Part shown: positions 8,770-16,866 of the stretch, in pieces | Layout: the number at the start of each line of letters is the position of its first letter | Position numbering within the stretch: the first letter of the stretch is position 1 | NCBI RefSeq assembly: GCF_031551385.1 | Contig: NZ_JAVBNS010000055.1 | Coordinates: 1 to 64,000, forward strand | DNA: 64,000 nt | Direction: 5' to 3' | DNA from: Anaerosporobacter sp031551385 | Lineage (GTDB): Bacteria; Bacillota; Clostridia; Lachnospirales; Lachnospiraceae | The notes under the pieces: generated by a model | Database searches by the model: none | Seen by the model: only the letters and a program-made list of their open reading frames with translations | What the model was told of the DNA's origin: nothing | Program-made: the position numbers and the translations under genes

Positions 8770-9783
8770 ATGATTACAATTACAGCATGTATGATAGTAA
8801 AGAATGAAGAAAATGTATTGGGAAGATGCTTAGACAGTTTGAAAAATCTTGTAGATGAGATTGTAATTGTGGATACAGGCTCGACTGATAGAACAAAGGA
8901 AATTGCGAAACAATACACGGATAAGATATATGATTTTACATGGATACATGATTTCGCAGCAGCTAGAAACTTCTCTTTTTCAAAGGCGACAATGGATTAT
9001 ATCTATGTTGCCGATGCCGATGAGGAGATTGATGAAGAAAATCAAGAGAAGTTTAGAAATCTCAAGGAAGCAATGATTCCAGAGGTAGAACTGGTGCAGA
9101 TGTATTATACAAATCAATTAGAATATGGAACAACATATAATTACGATAAAGAATATCGACCAAAACTATATAAGAGACTGAGAGAATTTACATGGCAAGA
9201 TCCAATCCATGAGACTGTAACATTAGATCCTGTTATCTATGATAGTGATATTGAGATTATCCATCGACCAGCGATGTCACATGCCAAGCGAGATTTTAAC
9301 AACTTTTATGTAGTACTCGATAAGGGAGAACGCCTATCACCGAAGCTTGTGCATATGTTTGCGAAAGAATTATTTATTGCGGGAGATGAGGAGGATTTCA
9401 TAAAGGCAGGAGCGTATTTTGAAGAGTGGCAAAGAGATACGACGATAACGCCTGAAGAGTGTGCCTATATTCAATGTGTCTTGGCAAAGTGCGCAAGGAT
9501 ACAAGGAAATCTTGAATTACTAATGAAAGTAGCGTTAAAGAACATTGCATCAAAGGCAAGTGCAGAAGTTTGCTATGAATTAGGGGAACATTATCTAGAG
9601 CTAGGTGAATATGAAGAAGCCCTTATCTGGTATTACAATGCAGCCTATGAGACGGAGTGCCAGTTGAATATCCACTACGGTGGAGATTATCCATTGAAGA
9701 GACTTGCAGATTGTTACCGTGCGCTTGGCAATGTGGAGCAGACAAGTGCCTATGAGGAATTGGCGGAGAAGTGGAGTTTATAG
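8770..9783 (+). CDS. GT2 glycosyltransferase with TPR-like C-terminal domain
   Basis: The protein is 337 residues. The N-terminal GT-A domain (about 1-190) carries the family 2 signatures MIVKNEENVLGRCLDSL, VDTGSTDRT (nucleotide-sugar binding) and VADADEE (metal-binding DxD-like). The C-terminal part (about 195-337) is helical with TPR-like pairs such as EVCYELGEHYLELGEYEEA. This architecture occurs in SunS-like and other Firmicute GT2 proteins that modify proteins or peptides, and in general-purpose sugar transferases. The acceptor is unknown. No membrane segment is visible, so it is probably cytosolic. The start is ATG 8770 behind a G-rich ribosome binding site. lspA follows 33 bases downstream and is probably co-transcribed. 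Confidence 0.85.
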   Translation: MITITACMIVKNEENVLGRCLDSLKNLVDEIVIVDTGSTDRTKEIAKQYTDKIYDFTWIHDFAAARNFSFSKATMDYIYVADADEEIDEENQEKFRNLKEAMIPEVELVQMYYTNQLEYGTTYNYDKEYRPKLYKRLREFTWQDPIHETVTLDPVIYDSDIEIIHRPAMSHAKRDFNNFYVVLDKGERLSPKLVHMFAKELFIAGDEEDFIKAGAYFEEWQRDTTITPEECAYIQCVLAKCARIQGNLELLMKVALKNIASKASAEVCYELGEHYLELGEYEEALIWYYNAAYETECQLNIHYGGDYPLKRLADCYRALGNVEQTSAYEELAEKWSL

Positions 9784-9816
9784 ATTTTCACATACAGAAA
9801 GGTGGGGCTTATTACT

Positions 9817-10263
9817 ATGGTATATATCGGACTAGCACTAATAATATTTGTAGCAGAACTCTATATCAAGAATTATATAGAGAAGCACAAAAAGATGAAT
9901 GAGGAAGAAGAAATTCTTAATGGTAATATTACAATAACGAGATATCACAACAAAGGAGCTATGCTTAACTTTATGGATAAGAATGCAAAGGCAGTCGCTT
10001 TTGTGTCTGGATTATTCTTAGGTGGATTACTTTTGTTTTTTGGAATGCTGATTCCTAAGAAAGAAAACAGAGTATTGAAGCTGGCAATGGCATTTTTGGT
10101 TGGTGGCGCAGCAAGCAATGTGTATGACCGTATTAAGCGTGGTTATGTTGTGGATTATTTTTCGTTTAAGTTTTTAAAGAATGTGATATTCAATATAGCG
10201 GATATTTTTATTATTGTAGGAAGTGTTATTGTGGCGATATGTTTGGGAGTTCGAAAGGACTGA
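9817..10263 (+). CDS. lspA: Signal peptidase II (lipoprotein signal peptidase)
   Basis: The protein is 148 residues from ATG 9817, which has AAAGGTGGGG 10 bases upstream; an in-frame GTG at 9802 is less likely because it lies inside that ribosome binding site. It is a four-helix membrane aspartyl protease that cleaves signal peptides of diacylglyceryl-modified lipoproteins. The conserved boxes are present: NKGAMLNF, then GGAASNVYDRIKRGYVVDYF and FNIADIFI. The two catalytic aspartates lie in NVYDR and NIAD. Length and motif order are normal for Gram-positive LspA, although the loop after the first helix is more charged than usual. Confidence 0.93.
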   Translation: MVYIGLALIIFVAELYIKNYIEKHKKMNEEEEILNGNITITRYHNKGAMLNFMDKNAKAVAFVSGLFLGGLLLFFGMLIPKKENRVLKLAMAFLVGGAASNVYDRIKRGYVVDYFSFKFLKNVIFNIADIFIIVGSVIVAICLGVRKD

Positions 10264-10360
10264 GTGAATGAGTAAAATTATAAAAAAAGTAGAATATAAT
10301 TGCCCTTTTTTGTGACGAAACGCATGAAGTAGAGATATGGGAATATGAATCAAAAACAAC

Positions 10361-10390
10361 AAAGGCTATGAGTTTTTTCTCATAGCCTTT
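10361..10390. terminator. Perfect hairpin with T-rich loop downstream of lspA
   Basis: AAAGGCTATGAG (10361-10372) pairs perfectly with CTCATAGCCTTT (10379-10390) around a T-rich loop. The flank on the plus strand is not T-rich, so it is a weak fit to a classical terminator in that direction. On the minus strand it is followed by GTTGTTTTTG. It probably ends the lspA transcript. Confidence 0.5.
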
Positions 10391-10555
10391 ACCTCATCCA
10401 TTAGACATTTTGCGATTTAAAGCCCAATATCTCCTCGAAATATAGGAAAAATGATATCGATATATTCCGATTACTACGGCCAACCATGTAAAAAGTATAA
10501 AAAATATAGTATACCATAACTTATTTGTTGGGTATTTTGCATAGAAAACATGGGA

Positions 10556-10654
10556 TATAATGATAAAGGTGTATTTCGGTGGGAAATCTCACAGGAAATA
10601 CCTATAATTCATGTGCACTGGAAGTCCAGATGTCAGAAGGAGAGGTTAAAAGGT
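10556..10654 (+). promoter_or_regulatory. Promoter -10 and structured 5' leader of the GH5 gene
   Basis: A TATAAT at 10556-10561 has no good -35, which suggests activator dependence. The presumed RNA start is followed at once by a two-part hairpin: AGGTGTATTTC (10568-10578) pairs with GAAATACCT (10594-10602) with one bulge, enclosing GTGGG/CTCAC (about 10580-10593). A second small hairpin, CTGG/CCAG, lies near 10618-10629. The ribosome binding site AAGGAGAGG is at 10637-10645. I do not recognise a riboswitch class. Confidence 0.45.
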
Positions 10655-12937
10655 ATGAAGAGAGCAAAGAAAGTAATAGCGCTGTTGTTAGCAGTAGCTA
10701 TGGTATTGCCAACATTAGGTTCGGCAGCAGTAGAAACAAAAGCAGCTACAAAATCAGCTTCACAAGCATATGTAGATGCAATGCAACCTGGATATAATCT
10801 AGGAAACTCATTCGATGCAGTGAATACAAATTTGGATGAAGTGGATACATACGAAGCAGCATGGGGAAATGCTGAAGTAACAAAAGAACAGATTCAATAC
10901 ATAAAGGATCAAGGATTTAACAGTATTAGAATTCCATTAACTCTATATCGTAGAATTTCTGGTAAAGGAAGCGATGATACAACTACACAAGATGACTATA
11001 TCATTGATGAAACATTTCTTGATAGATATGCACAAGTAGTTGATTGGGCATTAGAGGCAGATTTATATGTAATGGTTAATGTTCATCATGATTCATGGCT
11101 TTGGTTAAACGCTTGGGATGGCAACGTAGAATCTGATGAATATATTGAATATGTACGTATATGGGAACAACTTTCTGCAAAATTCAAAGATTACAGTAGT
11201 AAAGTATGTTTCGAAACAATCAATGAACCAAGATTTGATTCAGATGGTGAAACAAAGATACGTGCAATTAATAATGCAGCATACAAAACAATTCGTAAAT
11301 CTGGTGGAGCTAACGTAAATCGTATGATCGTTATTCCAGCATTAGATGCAAATGGTGGACAAGATCGTTGTGATGCTATGTATGAGCAAATCACAGTAGA
11401 TTTCAATCAAGATAAAAACATTATTGCTACATTCCACTACTACAGTGAATGGGTATATAGTGCAAACCTTGGTAAAACAGGATTTGATGAAGTTTTATGG
11501 AACAATACAGATGCAGATGGTAACGAATATGGATACACTCCAAGAATCGCTGTAGACCAAGCATTTGACGTTGTATATAACACACTTACTGCAAATGGAA
11601 TCGGTGTTATTTGTGGTGAATATGGTTTATTAGGCCATGACCAACAATACGCTTGTACAAACAACGGTGAAGAGAACAAATATCTTGAGTACATAAATTA
11701 TGTTGCTTACAAAAAAGGTATCACATTGATGCTTTGGGATAACGGAACTAATTTACGTATGGTAAATCGTAGCGAGTTCAAATGGAGAGACAGTGAATTC
11801 CAAGCAATTATTCAAGCAAGTATGAAGGGAAGATCTTCCTATGCAACAGGTCTTGAGTATACATATGTTGAAGATGAAACAAAAGCTGTAGAAATTCCAT
11901 TAACATTAAACGGTAACAAATTAGTATCATTAAGCGACACTACTGGTGATTTAGTAGAAGGTAAAGACTATACATATGAAAATGAAGTAGTAACACTTAC
12001 ATCTTCTTATATCAAAAAAGTTGTTGCAGATAAAAACTATGGATTATGTGAAAAAGTTACATTCAAATTCACTAGCGGAGCTAACTGGATTCAAAAAATC
12101 TCAAAAGTAAAGACTCCGGAATTTAAAACAGCATTAAAGAGCTACAATAAAGCAATCGTTAATATTGACTTTGGTGGAAATCAAATTCAAAAAATGACAG
12201 CATACCAAGCAAGTGGTAAAGTTGGTCCTCAAAGTTCATGGTGGGGATATCTTCAATATAGTAGTGCATATGTAGCTGATTATTCTGCAAATACACTTGT
12301 AGTAACATCTGAATTCTTTAACGATGGTACTGTTCAAGATGGCAAGATTTTATTAGAATGTACTTTCTATAATGGAGAAGTAGTATATTATGTATTAAAT
12401 AAGAGTGGAAAAATTATTACAGGCTCTAACGATACAAAAGCGATCTTTGATTCAATCGTAGAACCATCTGTTCCTGAAAACGTTACATTATATGCTGGAG
12501 AACAAGATCTTAGCGCATATGTAAAAGGTGTAAAAGGATTCAAAACTACTGGTTCTTGGGCAGCAGGAGATGCTTGCTACGTTGATTACGGCAACAATAA
12601 CAAGATTGTATTCTCTGACAAAGCAGCAGGAAGTACAATGCTTGGATTCCAACTTCAACAATATAACAGCAATGTGTACCTATTTACAAATGTAAGTGTT
12701 GTAAAAGCACCTTCTGTTAGCAAAGTAGAAGTAGCAAAAGGAAAGAAGAAAACAGTAACAGTTAAGAACTTAGCAAAAGATGCTGTAGTTACTTACAAAA
12801 TTGGTAATAAAAATGTTGCTACAGTAACAAAAGCTGGTGTAATTAAAGGTGTTAAAAAAGGTAAAACAACTGTATCTGTAACAGTATCACAATACGGAAG
12901 AAAAGATACATTCAAAGCAACAGTTGTTGTTAAATAA
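10655..12937 (+). CDS. Secreted GH5 endoglucanase/xyloglucanase with X2, CBM46-like and Big_2 domains
   Basis: The protein is 760 residues from ATG 10655 (ribosome binding site AAGGAGAGG). The frame extends upstream through the leader, but this start gives a clean signal peptide (MKRAKKVIALLLAVAMVLP). The GH5 barrel (about 45-395) has GYNLGNSFD, VNVHHDSW, the acid/base Glu191 in INEPRF, HYYSEW, the nucleophile Glu322 in CGEYG, and LMLWDNGTN. The wording around these motifs is of subfamily GH5_4 (endo-beta-1,4-glucanase/xyloglucanase). Next come an X2 Ig-like module (about 410-485), a CBM46-like module (about 486-600), a beta-rich segment of unknown type and a C-terminal Big_2 domain (about 686-760). 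GH5-X2-CBM46 is a known three-part architecture (Bacillus halodurans Cel5B). No dockerin or wall anchor is visible, so it is probably released or weakly wall-bound. Confidence 0.92.
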   Translation: MKRAKKVIALLLAVAMVLPTLGSAAVETKAATKSASQAYVDAMQPGYNLGNSFDAVNTNLDEVDTYEAAWGNAEVTKEQIQYIKDQGFNSIRIPLTLYRRISGKGSDDTTTQDDYIIDETFLDRYAQVVDWALEADLYVMVNVHHDSWLWLNAWDGNVESDEYIEYVRIWEQLSAKFKDYSSKVCFETINEPRFDSDGETKIRAINNAAYKTIRKSGGANVNRMIVIPALDANGGQDRCDAMYEQITVDFNQDKNIIATFHYYSEWVYSANLGKTGFDEVLWNNTDADGNEYGYTPRIAVDQAFDVVYNTLTANGIGVICGEYGLLGHDQQYACTNNGEENKYLEYINYVAYKKGITLMLWDNGTNLRMVNRSEFKWRDSEFQAIIQASMKGRSSYATGLEYTYVEDETKAVEIPLTLNGNKLVSLSDTTGDLVEGKDYTYENEVVTLTSSYIKKVVADKNYGLCEKVTFKFTSGANWIQKISKVKTPEFKTALKSYNKAIVNIDFGGNQIQKMTAYQASGKVGPQSSWWGYLQYSSAYVADYSANTLVVTSEFFNDGTVQDGKILLECTFYNGEVVYYVLNKSGKIITGSNDTKAIFDSIVEPSVPENVTLYAGEQDLSAYVKGVKGFKTTGSWAAGDACYVDYGNNNKIVFSDKAAGSTMLGFQLQQYNSNVYLFTNVSVVKAPSVSKVEVAKGKKKTVTVKNLAKDAVVTYKIGNKNVATVTKAGVIKGVKKGKTTVSVTVSQYGRKDTFKATVVVK

Positions 12938-12960
12938 TGTGTAACTAAGCACAGCAAATT

Positions 12961-13006
12961 AAAGAGGTGTAAAGTCTTAAGTAAAGAGAGACTTTGCATC
13001 TCTTTT
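12961..13006 (+). terminator. Terminator after the GH5 gene
   Basis: AAAGAGGTGTAAAGTCT (12961-12977) pairs with AGACTTTGCATCTCTTT (12989-13005) with two G-U pairs, forming a 17-bp stem that ends in a short T run. Confidence 0.85.
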
Positions 13007-13068
13007 GCTATTCAAAAACAGTATAGCTAGGTATTGTTTTTTCGAATATTTGAATATCGGAGGAAGCA

Positions 13069-13097
13069 TTGACTTTAATCTGTTAATTACTTAAAAT
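13069..13097 (+). promoter_or_regulatory. Promoter of the homocysteine methyltransferase-MTHFR gene
   Basis: TTGACT (13069-13074), a 17-base spacer and TAAAAT (13092-13097). The leader is only about 40 bases. No SAM riboswitch (S-box) motif is visible, although methionine genes in Firmicutes often have one. Confidence 0.6.
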
Positions 13098-13140
13098 AAC
13101 AAGAAACAAGATAAAAGCAAGTGATAAGGAGGTTCGGACG

Positions 13141-15096
13141 ATGAAAAAGACACTGTTAGAGAAGTTGCAGGAAAGTATAATTATTATGGATGGTGCGATG
13201 GGAACATATTATGCCAAAAAGAATGAGGGTTCTAATGAGATGGCAGAGTGGGCGAATAAGAATAATCCCGATGCTGTAGTAGCAATTCATAAGGAATATA
13301 TGGAGGCAGGAGCTTCTTTGATTCGAACGAATACATTTGCAATTAATTCGGTCGTAATGGAAATTGATAAGAAAGAGCAAAAGGAATTGATTAGAAAAGG
13401 CTATCAGTTAGCAAAGCAAGCAGTAGAGGAATTTGAACAGACAAATGATACAACCATATATATAGCAGCAGATATCGGGCCGATTCCAGTTCATGCAGAG
13501 CGAACAGAGGAAGAGCTTCTTGAAGAGTATAAGAGAATCTGTGATGCGTTTTTAGAAGAAGGGGCAGATATATTCTTGTTTGAAACATTTTCACAGATAG
13601 AGGTTTTGAAGAAAGTTGTTACCTATATTAAAGAGCAGAAGTCAACAGCGTGTATAATAACGAATATCTGTGTAAATAAGAACGGCTATACAATGGCTGG
13701 CATTTCAGGGAAGAAGTTATTAAAAGAAATCGCTAACATAGAGGAAATTGGAATTTGTGGATATAACTGTGGTATTGGCTCTGGACATATGTTTCAGCTA
13801 TTGCAATCTGCAGAACTTCCGATAAATAAAAAGATTGCAGTATTGCCAAACGCAGGATATCCAGAGCAGATGTATAACAGAATGGTGTTTAATAGCAATA
13901 TACAATATTTTGCAGAGAATATGAACAAGATTCAAAAACTGGGTGTATCGCTTCTTGGTGGTTGCTGTGGAACGACCCCAGAATATATTAGGGCTGTGGT
14001 AGAAACTTGTAAGGATAATGAGAATCATATAAAGAATAAAAACTGTAATGAGAAGTGTATAGAAACATCTGCCAATGAAGATAAAGAGTCTACAGCGAAT
14101 AAAGAAATTATAACGAAGAAAAAAGAAATCAAGGTAAATGAAGATACAAAGAATAATAAAGAAAATGACGATTCAAATTCCACATTTGAAAAAGAACTCA
14201 ACAAGAGAATCCAAAAGCAAAATACATTCATAGAGCGTTTGGAATCGGGAAAGAAAGTAATAGCCGTTGAACTTGACCCTCCTTACGATAATAACGATGA
14301 GAAGATTATGAGTTGTGTAGAGGCATTAAAGAAAACATCAGCAGATATTGTTACAATTGCAGATTCACCAATGGGAAGAAGTCGCGTGGATTCATTGCTA
14401 ATGAGTTTAAAGATTGCAGCAAAACATGAAGTATCTGTAATGCCACATGTTTGTTGTAGAGATAAGAATATGATAGCGATGCGTTCTACACTACTTGGAG
14501 CGTATCTGAATGGAGTTCGTAACCTCCTTGTAGTAACGGGAGATCCTGTTCCAAGTGAACAACGATTATCAACAACGAATGTATTTGATTATAATTCCAT
14601 TCAATTAATGCAGTTTATTAAGCAGATGAATGAGGAGCATTTTGCAGATGACCCGATACAATATGGAGGCGCGCTGAATCCTGCACTTGGAAGAGTTGAT
14701 AAAGTAGTGGAACGTATGAAGCGTAAGATAGAGGCAGGAGCGAAATATTTTCTGACACAACCAATATATGATGAGGAAACGATAGAGAAGATTCATTATA
14801 TCAAAGAGCACGTTGATACGAAGATATTATGTGGCATTATGCCATTTGTAAGTTATAACAATGCCAATTTTATTAAAAATGAATTTTCAGGGATTCATGT
14901 ACCAGATGAAATTGTAACGAGATATTCAAAAGATATGAGCAAAGACGAAGCGGAAGAAATTGGAGCAGCTCTTGGAATTGAATTAGTAAAAAAATTAGAA
15001 CCGTATGCAGATGGATATTATTTTATGCTACCATTCAACCGAGTATCCTTGTTTGAGAAGATGGAAAGTGCATTCGTGGAGTTAAATGAAAGATAA
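13141..15096 (+). CDS. Bifunctional homocysteine S-methyltransferase / methylenetetrahydrofolate reductase
   Basis: The protein is 651 residues with two domains. Residues 1-295 form a Pfam homocysteine S-methyltransferase barrel, with IIMDGAMGTYY and the zinc-thiolate cysteines C210 (YNCGIG) and C275/C276 (GGCCGTTPEYI). Residues about 370-650 are an MTHFR (MetF) barrel with VAVELDPP-like start, LVVTGDPVPSEQ and YFLTQPIYD. The two are joined by a 60-70-residue Lys/Glu/Asn-rich low-complexity linker. The fusion is known from Bacillus YitJ and clostridial relatives; it couples reduction of methylene-THF to homocysteine methylation or feeds MetH with methyl-THF. The start has AAGGAGG 8 bases upstream. 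It heads a block with sdaAB, sdaAA and metH, linking serine, one-carbon and methionine metabolism. Confidence 0.93.
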   Translation: MKKTLLEKLQESIIIMDGAMGTYYAKKNEGSNEMAEWANKNNPDAVVAIHKEYMEAGASLIRTNTFAINSVVMEIDKKEQKELIRKGYQLAKQAVEEFEQTNDTTIYIAADIGPIPVHAERTEEELLEEYKRICDAFLEEGADIFLFETFSQIEVLKKVVTYIKEQKSTACIITNICVNKNGYTMAGISGKKLLKEIANIEEIGICGYNCGIGSGHMFQLLQSAELPINKKIAVLPNAGYPEQMYNRMVFNSNIQYFAENMNKIQKLGVSLLGGCCGTTPEYIRAVVETCKDNENHIKNKNCNEKCIETSANEDKESTANKEIITKKKEIKVNEDTKNNKENDDSNSTFEKELNKRIQKQNTFIERLESGKKVIAVELDPPYDNNDEKIMSCVEALKKTSADIVTIADSPMGRSRVDSLLMSLKIAAKHEVSVMPHVCCRDKNMIAMRSTLLGAYLNGVRNLLVVTGDPVPSEQRLSTTNVFDYNSIQLMQFIKQMNEEHFADDPIQYGGALNPALGRVDKVVERMKRKIEAGAKYFLTQPIYDEETIEKIHYIKEHVDTKILCGIMPFVSYNNANFIKNEFSGIHVPDEIVTRYSKDMSKDEAEEIGAALGIELVKKLEPYADGYYFMLPFNRVSLFEKMESAFVELNER

Positions 15097-15125
15097 GTTG
15101 TTGTCTTCATCCAAGAATAATATAT

Positions 15126-15159
15126 AGAATAGGATTGCATTTACTGGAAATCCTATTCT
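15126..15159 (+). terminator. Hairpin between the MTHFR fusion gene and sdaAB
   Basis: AGAATAGGATT (15126-15136) pairs with AATCCTATTCT (15149-15159), an 11-bp stem. Only a weak T run follows (GTGTACATTGTT), so it may be a partial terminator or an RNA-processing/stability hairpin. Confidence 0.45.
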
Positions 15160-15223
15160 GTGTACATTGTTATATATGAAAGTTTGCCCCCTGAATCAAA
15201 CTTGGAAGGACAAGGTGAATCGG

Positions 15224-15892
15224 ATGGATGTAAGTGTTTTTGAAGTAATAGGTCCAATTATGATAGGTCCATCAAGCTCTCATACGGCAGGAGCTGCAAA
15301 GTTAGCACGGATTGCAAAAGACATTGTAAATGCATCATTTAACAGAGTAACGTTTGGGCTACATGGTTCTTTTGCAATGACGTATAAAGGGCATGGAACA
15401 GACCGAGCACTAGTTGCAGGAGTACTTGGGTTATATGAAGATGATGAAGCAATTGCAGACTCTTTTGAATTAGCAAAGCAACAAGGATTAGAATATGAAT
15501 TTTACGAGATAAATTTAGAGAACGTACATGAGAATACCGTGAAGATTACATTTCTTTTGGAAGATGGTTCGAACTATTATGTAATCGGCTCATCAATTGG
15601 TGGTGGTCAGATTATAATCACAAATATGAATGGATTTCAAACAGAATTTACAGCACAATATAGCACGATAATGATGAAGCATTATGATAGATATGGAATA
15701 GTGAGTGAAGTGTCAGCGATTTTAGCGAATAGTCATATTAATATTGCGACAATGCGTTTGAATCGTAATGCGAGAGGAGAAGAAGCGTTTTGTATTATTG
15801 ATACAGATGATATCGTTCCTTATGATGTGAAAGAGTGTATAGAGCAACTTGATGGTGTTATACAAGTGCAAGTGATTAATGTAAATGACTAG
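15224..15892 (+). CDS. sdaAB: L-serine dehydratase, iron-sulfur-dependent, beta subunit
   Basis: The protein is 222 residues from ATG 15224 (upstream GGAAGGACAAGG). The frame opens earlier, but MDVSVFEVIGPIMIGPSSSH is the normal family N-terminus. Residues 1-145 form the beta-chain fold with the signature GPSSSHTAGAAKLARIA. The C-terminal about 70 residues are an ACT domain (GIVSEVSAILANSHINIATM), which usually binds an amino acid effector. With the alpha chain just downstream it makes the [4Fe-4S] enzyme that converts L-serine to pyruvate and ammonia in anaerobic Firmicutes. Confidence 0.93.
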   Translation: MDVSVFEVIGPIMIGPSSSHTAGAAKLARIAKDIVNASFNRVTFGLHGSFAMTYKGHGTDRALVAGVLGLYEDDEAIADSFELAKQQGLEYEFYEINLENVHENTVKITFLLEDGSNYYVIGSSIGGGQIIITNMNGFQTEFTAQYSTIMMKHYDRYGIVSEVSAILANSHINIATMRLNRNARGEEAFCIIDTDDIVPYDVKECIEQLDGVIQVQVINVND

Positions 15893-15987
15893 TAATGTGG
15901 AAAACAATATACAAGTGTGATAAAATAGTAGCGGATGAGGTAACTATTCAGGACGTACTTCTGAATAATTACCGGATGGGAGTAAGA

Positions 15988-16863
15988 ATGTATTATAATT
16001 TACATGGGCTTCTTAATTTAGCGAAGGAACAGGAAGTTCCTTTATGGAAAGTTATATTAGAAAATGAAATGAAATTATCACAGATGACAGAGGAGGAAGT
16101 GTTTGCGAATCTAAGTCGTAGATATAAAGTCATGGTGGCTTCTTCACATAAAGCGATGAATCAAAAACTGCATATAGAAGGTAGTTTGATTAATGGTTTA
16201 GCATATTCGCAGAACCAGTATGCCAAGCAAGGGGATACGCTAAGTGGTGAGTGGCTAAATCATGTGATGGCACTTGCATTGTCTTCTAGTGAAGTAAATG
16301 TAGGAATGGGAAGAGTATGTGCAGCACCAACAGCAGGATCATGTGGAATCTTGCCAGCAGTATTAATTGGAATGAAGGAAGCGAAGAATCTATCTGAACG
16401 CGAAGTATTGCAAGGATTATTAACAGCTTCGGGCGTAGGCGCAGTTGTTATGAAGAATGCGACAGTAGCGGGAGCAGAAGGTGGCTGTCAAGCGGAATGT
16501 GGTGTTGCAGCGGCAATGGCAGCGGCGGCAGCGGTAGAGATGTCTGGAGGAAGTGCACAGATGGCGTTACATGCATTTTCGTTAGTATTAATTAATGTTA
16601 TGGGTCTTGTATGTGACCCAATTGCAGGTCTTGTGCAAGTACCATGTGCACAGCGGAATGCGTCACAGGCTGTGAATGCGATTATATGCGCAGACATGGC
16701 TATGGCAGGTATGAAATGTATCGTTCCAGCAGATGAAGTTGTAGAAGCAATGTATCGAGTAGGGAAGCAACTTCCATATGAACTGAAAGAGACCGGTTTA
16801 GGTGGCCTTGCGGCGACACCTACAGCAAAGACAATACGAGAGAGAATATTTGGGAGGGAATAG
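15988..16863 (+). CDS. sdaAA: L-serine dehydratase, iron-sulfur-dependent, alpha subunit
   Basis: The protein is 291 residues from ATG 15988, which has GGGAG upstream and gives the usual family length. The frame is open from an ATG at 15895, only 2 bases after sdaAB, but that start has no visible ribosome binding site, so the longer 322-residue form is less likely. Family signatures are CAAPTAGSCGILPAVLIG, GGCQAECGVAAAMAAAAAVE and CDPIAGLVQVPCAQRN. The cysteines in these last two boxes are the expected [4Fe-4S] ligands. It works with the SdaAB subunit. metH starts 3 bases after its stop, so the two are translated from one message. Confidence 0.92.
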   Translation: MYYNLHGLLNLAKEQEVPLWKVILENEMKLSQMTEEEVFANLSRRYKVMVASSHKAMNQKLHIEGSLINGLAYSQNQYAKQGDTLSGEWLNHVMALALSSSEVNVGMGRVCAAPTAGSCGILPAVLIGMKEAKNLSEREVLQGLLTASGVGAVVMKNATVAGAEGGCQAECGVAAAMAAAAAVEMSGGSAQMALHAFSLVLINVMGLVCDPIAGLVQVPCAQRNASQAVNAIICADMAMAGMKCIVPADEVVEAMYRVGKQLPYELKETGLGGLAATPTAKTIRERIFGRE

Positions 16864-16866
16864 AAC

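Noticed and set aside
13008..13140. SAM (S-box) riboswitch upstream of the methionine genes
   Set aside because: The leader between the promoter and the start codon is too short and lacks S-box motifs.
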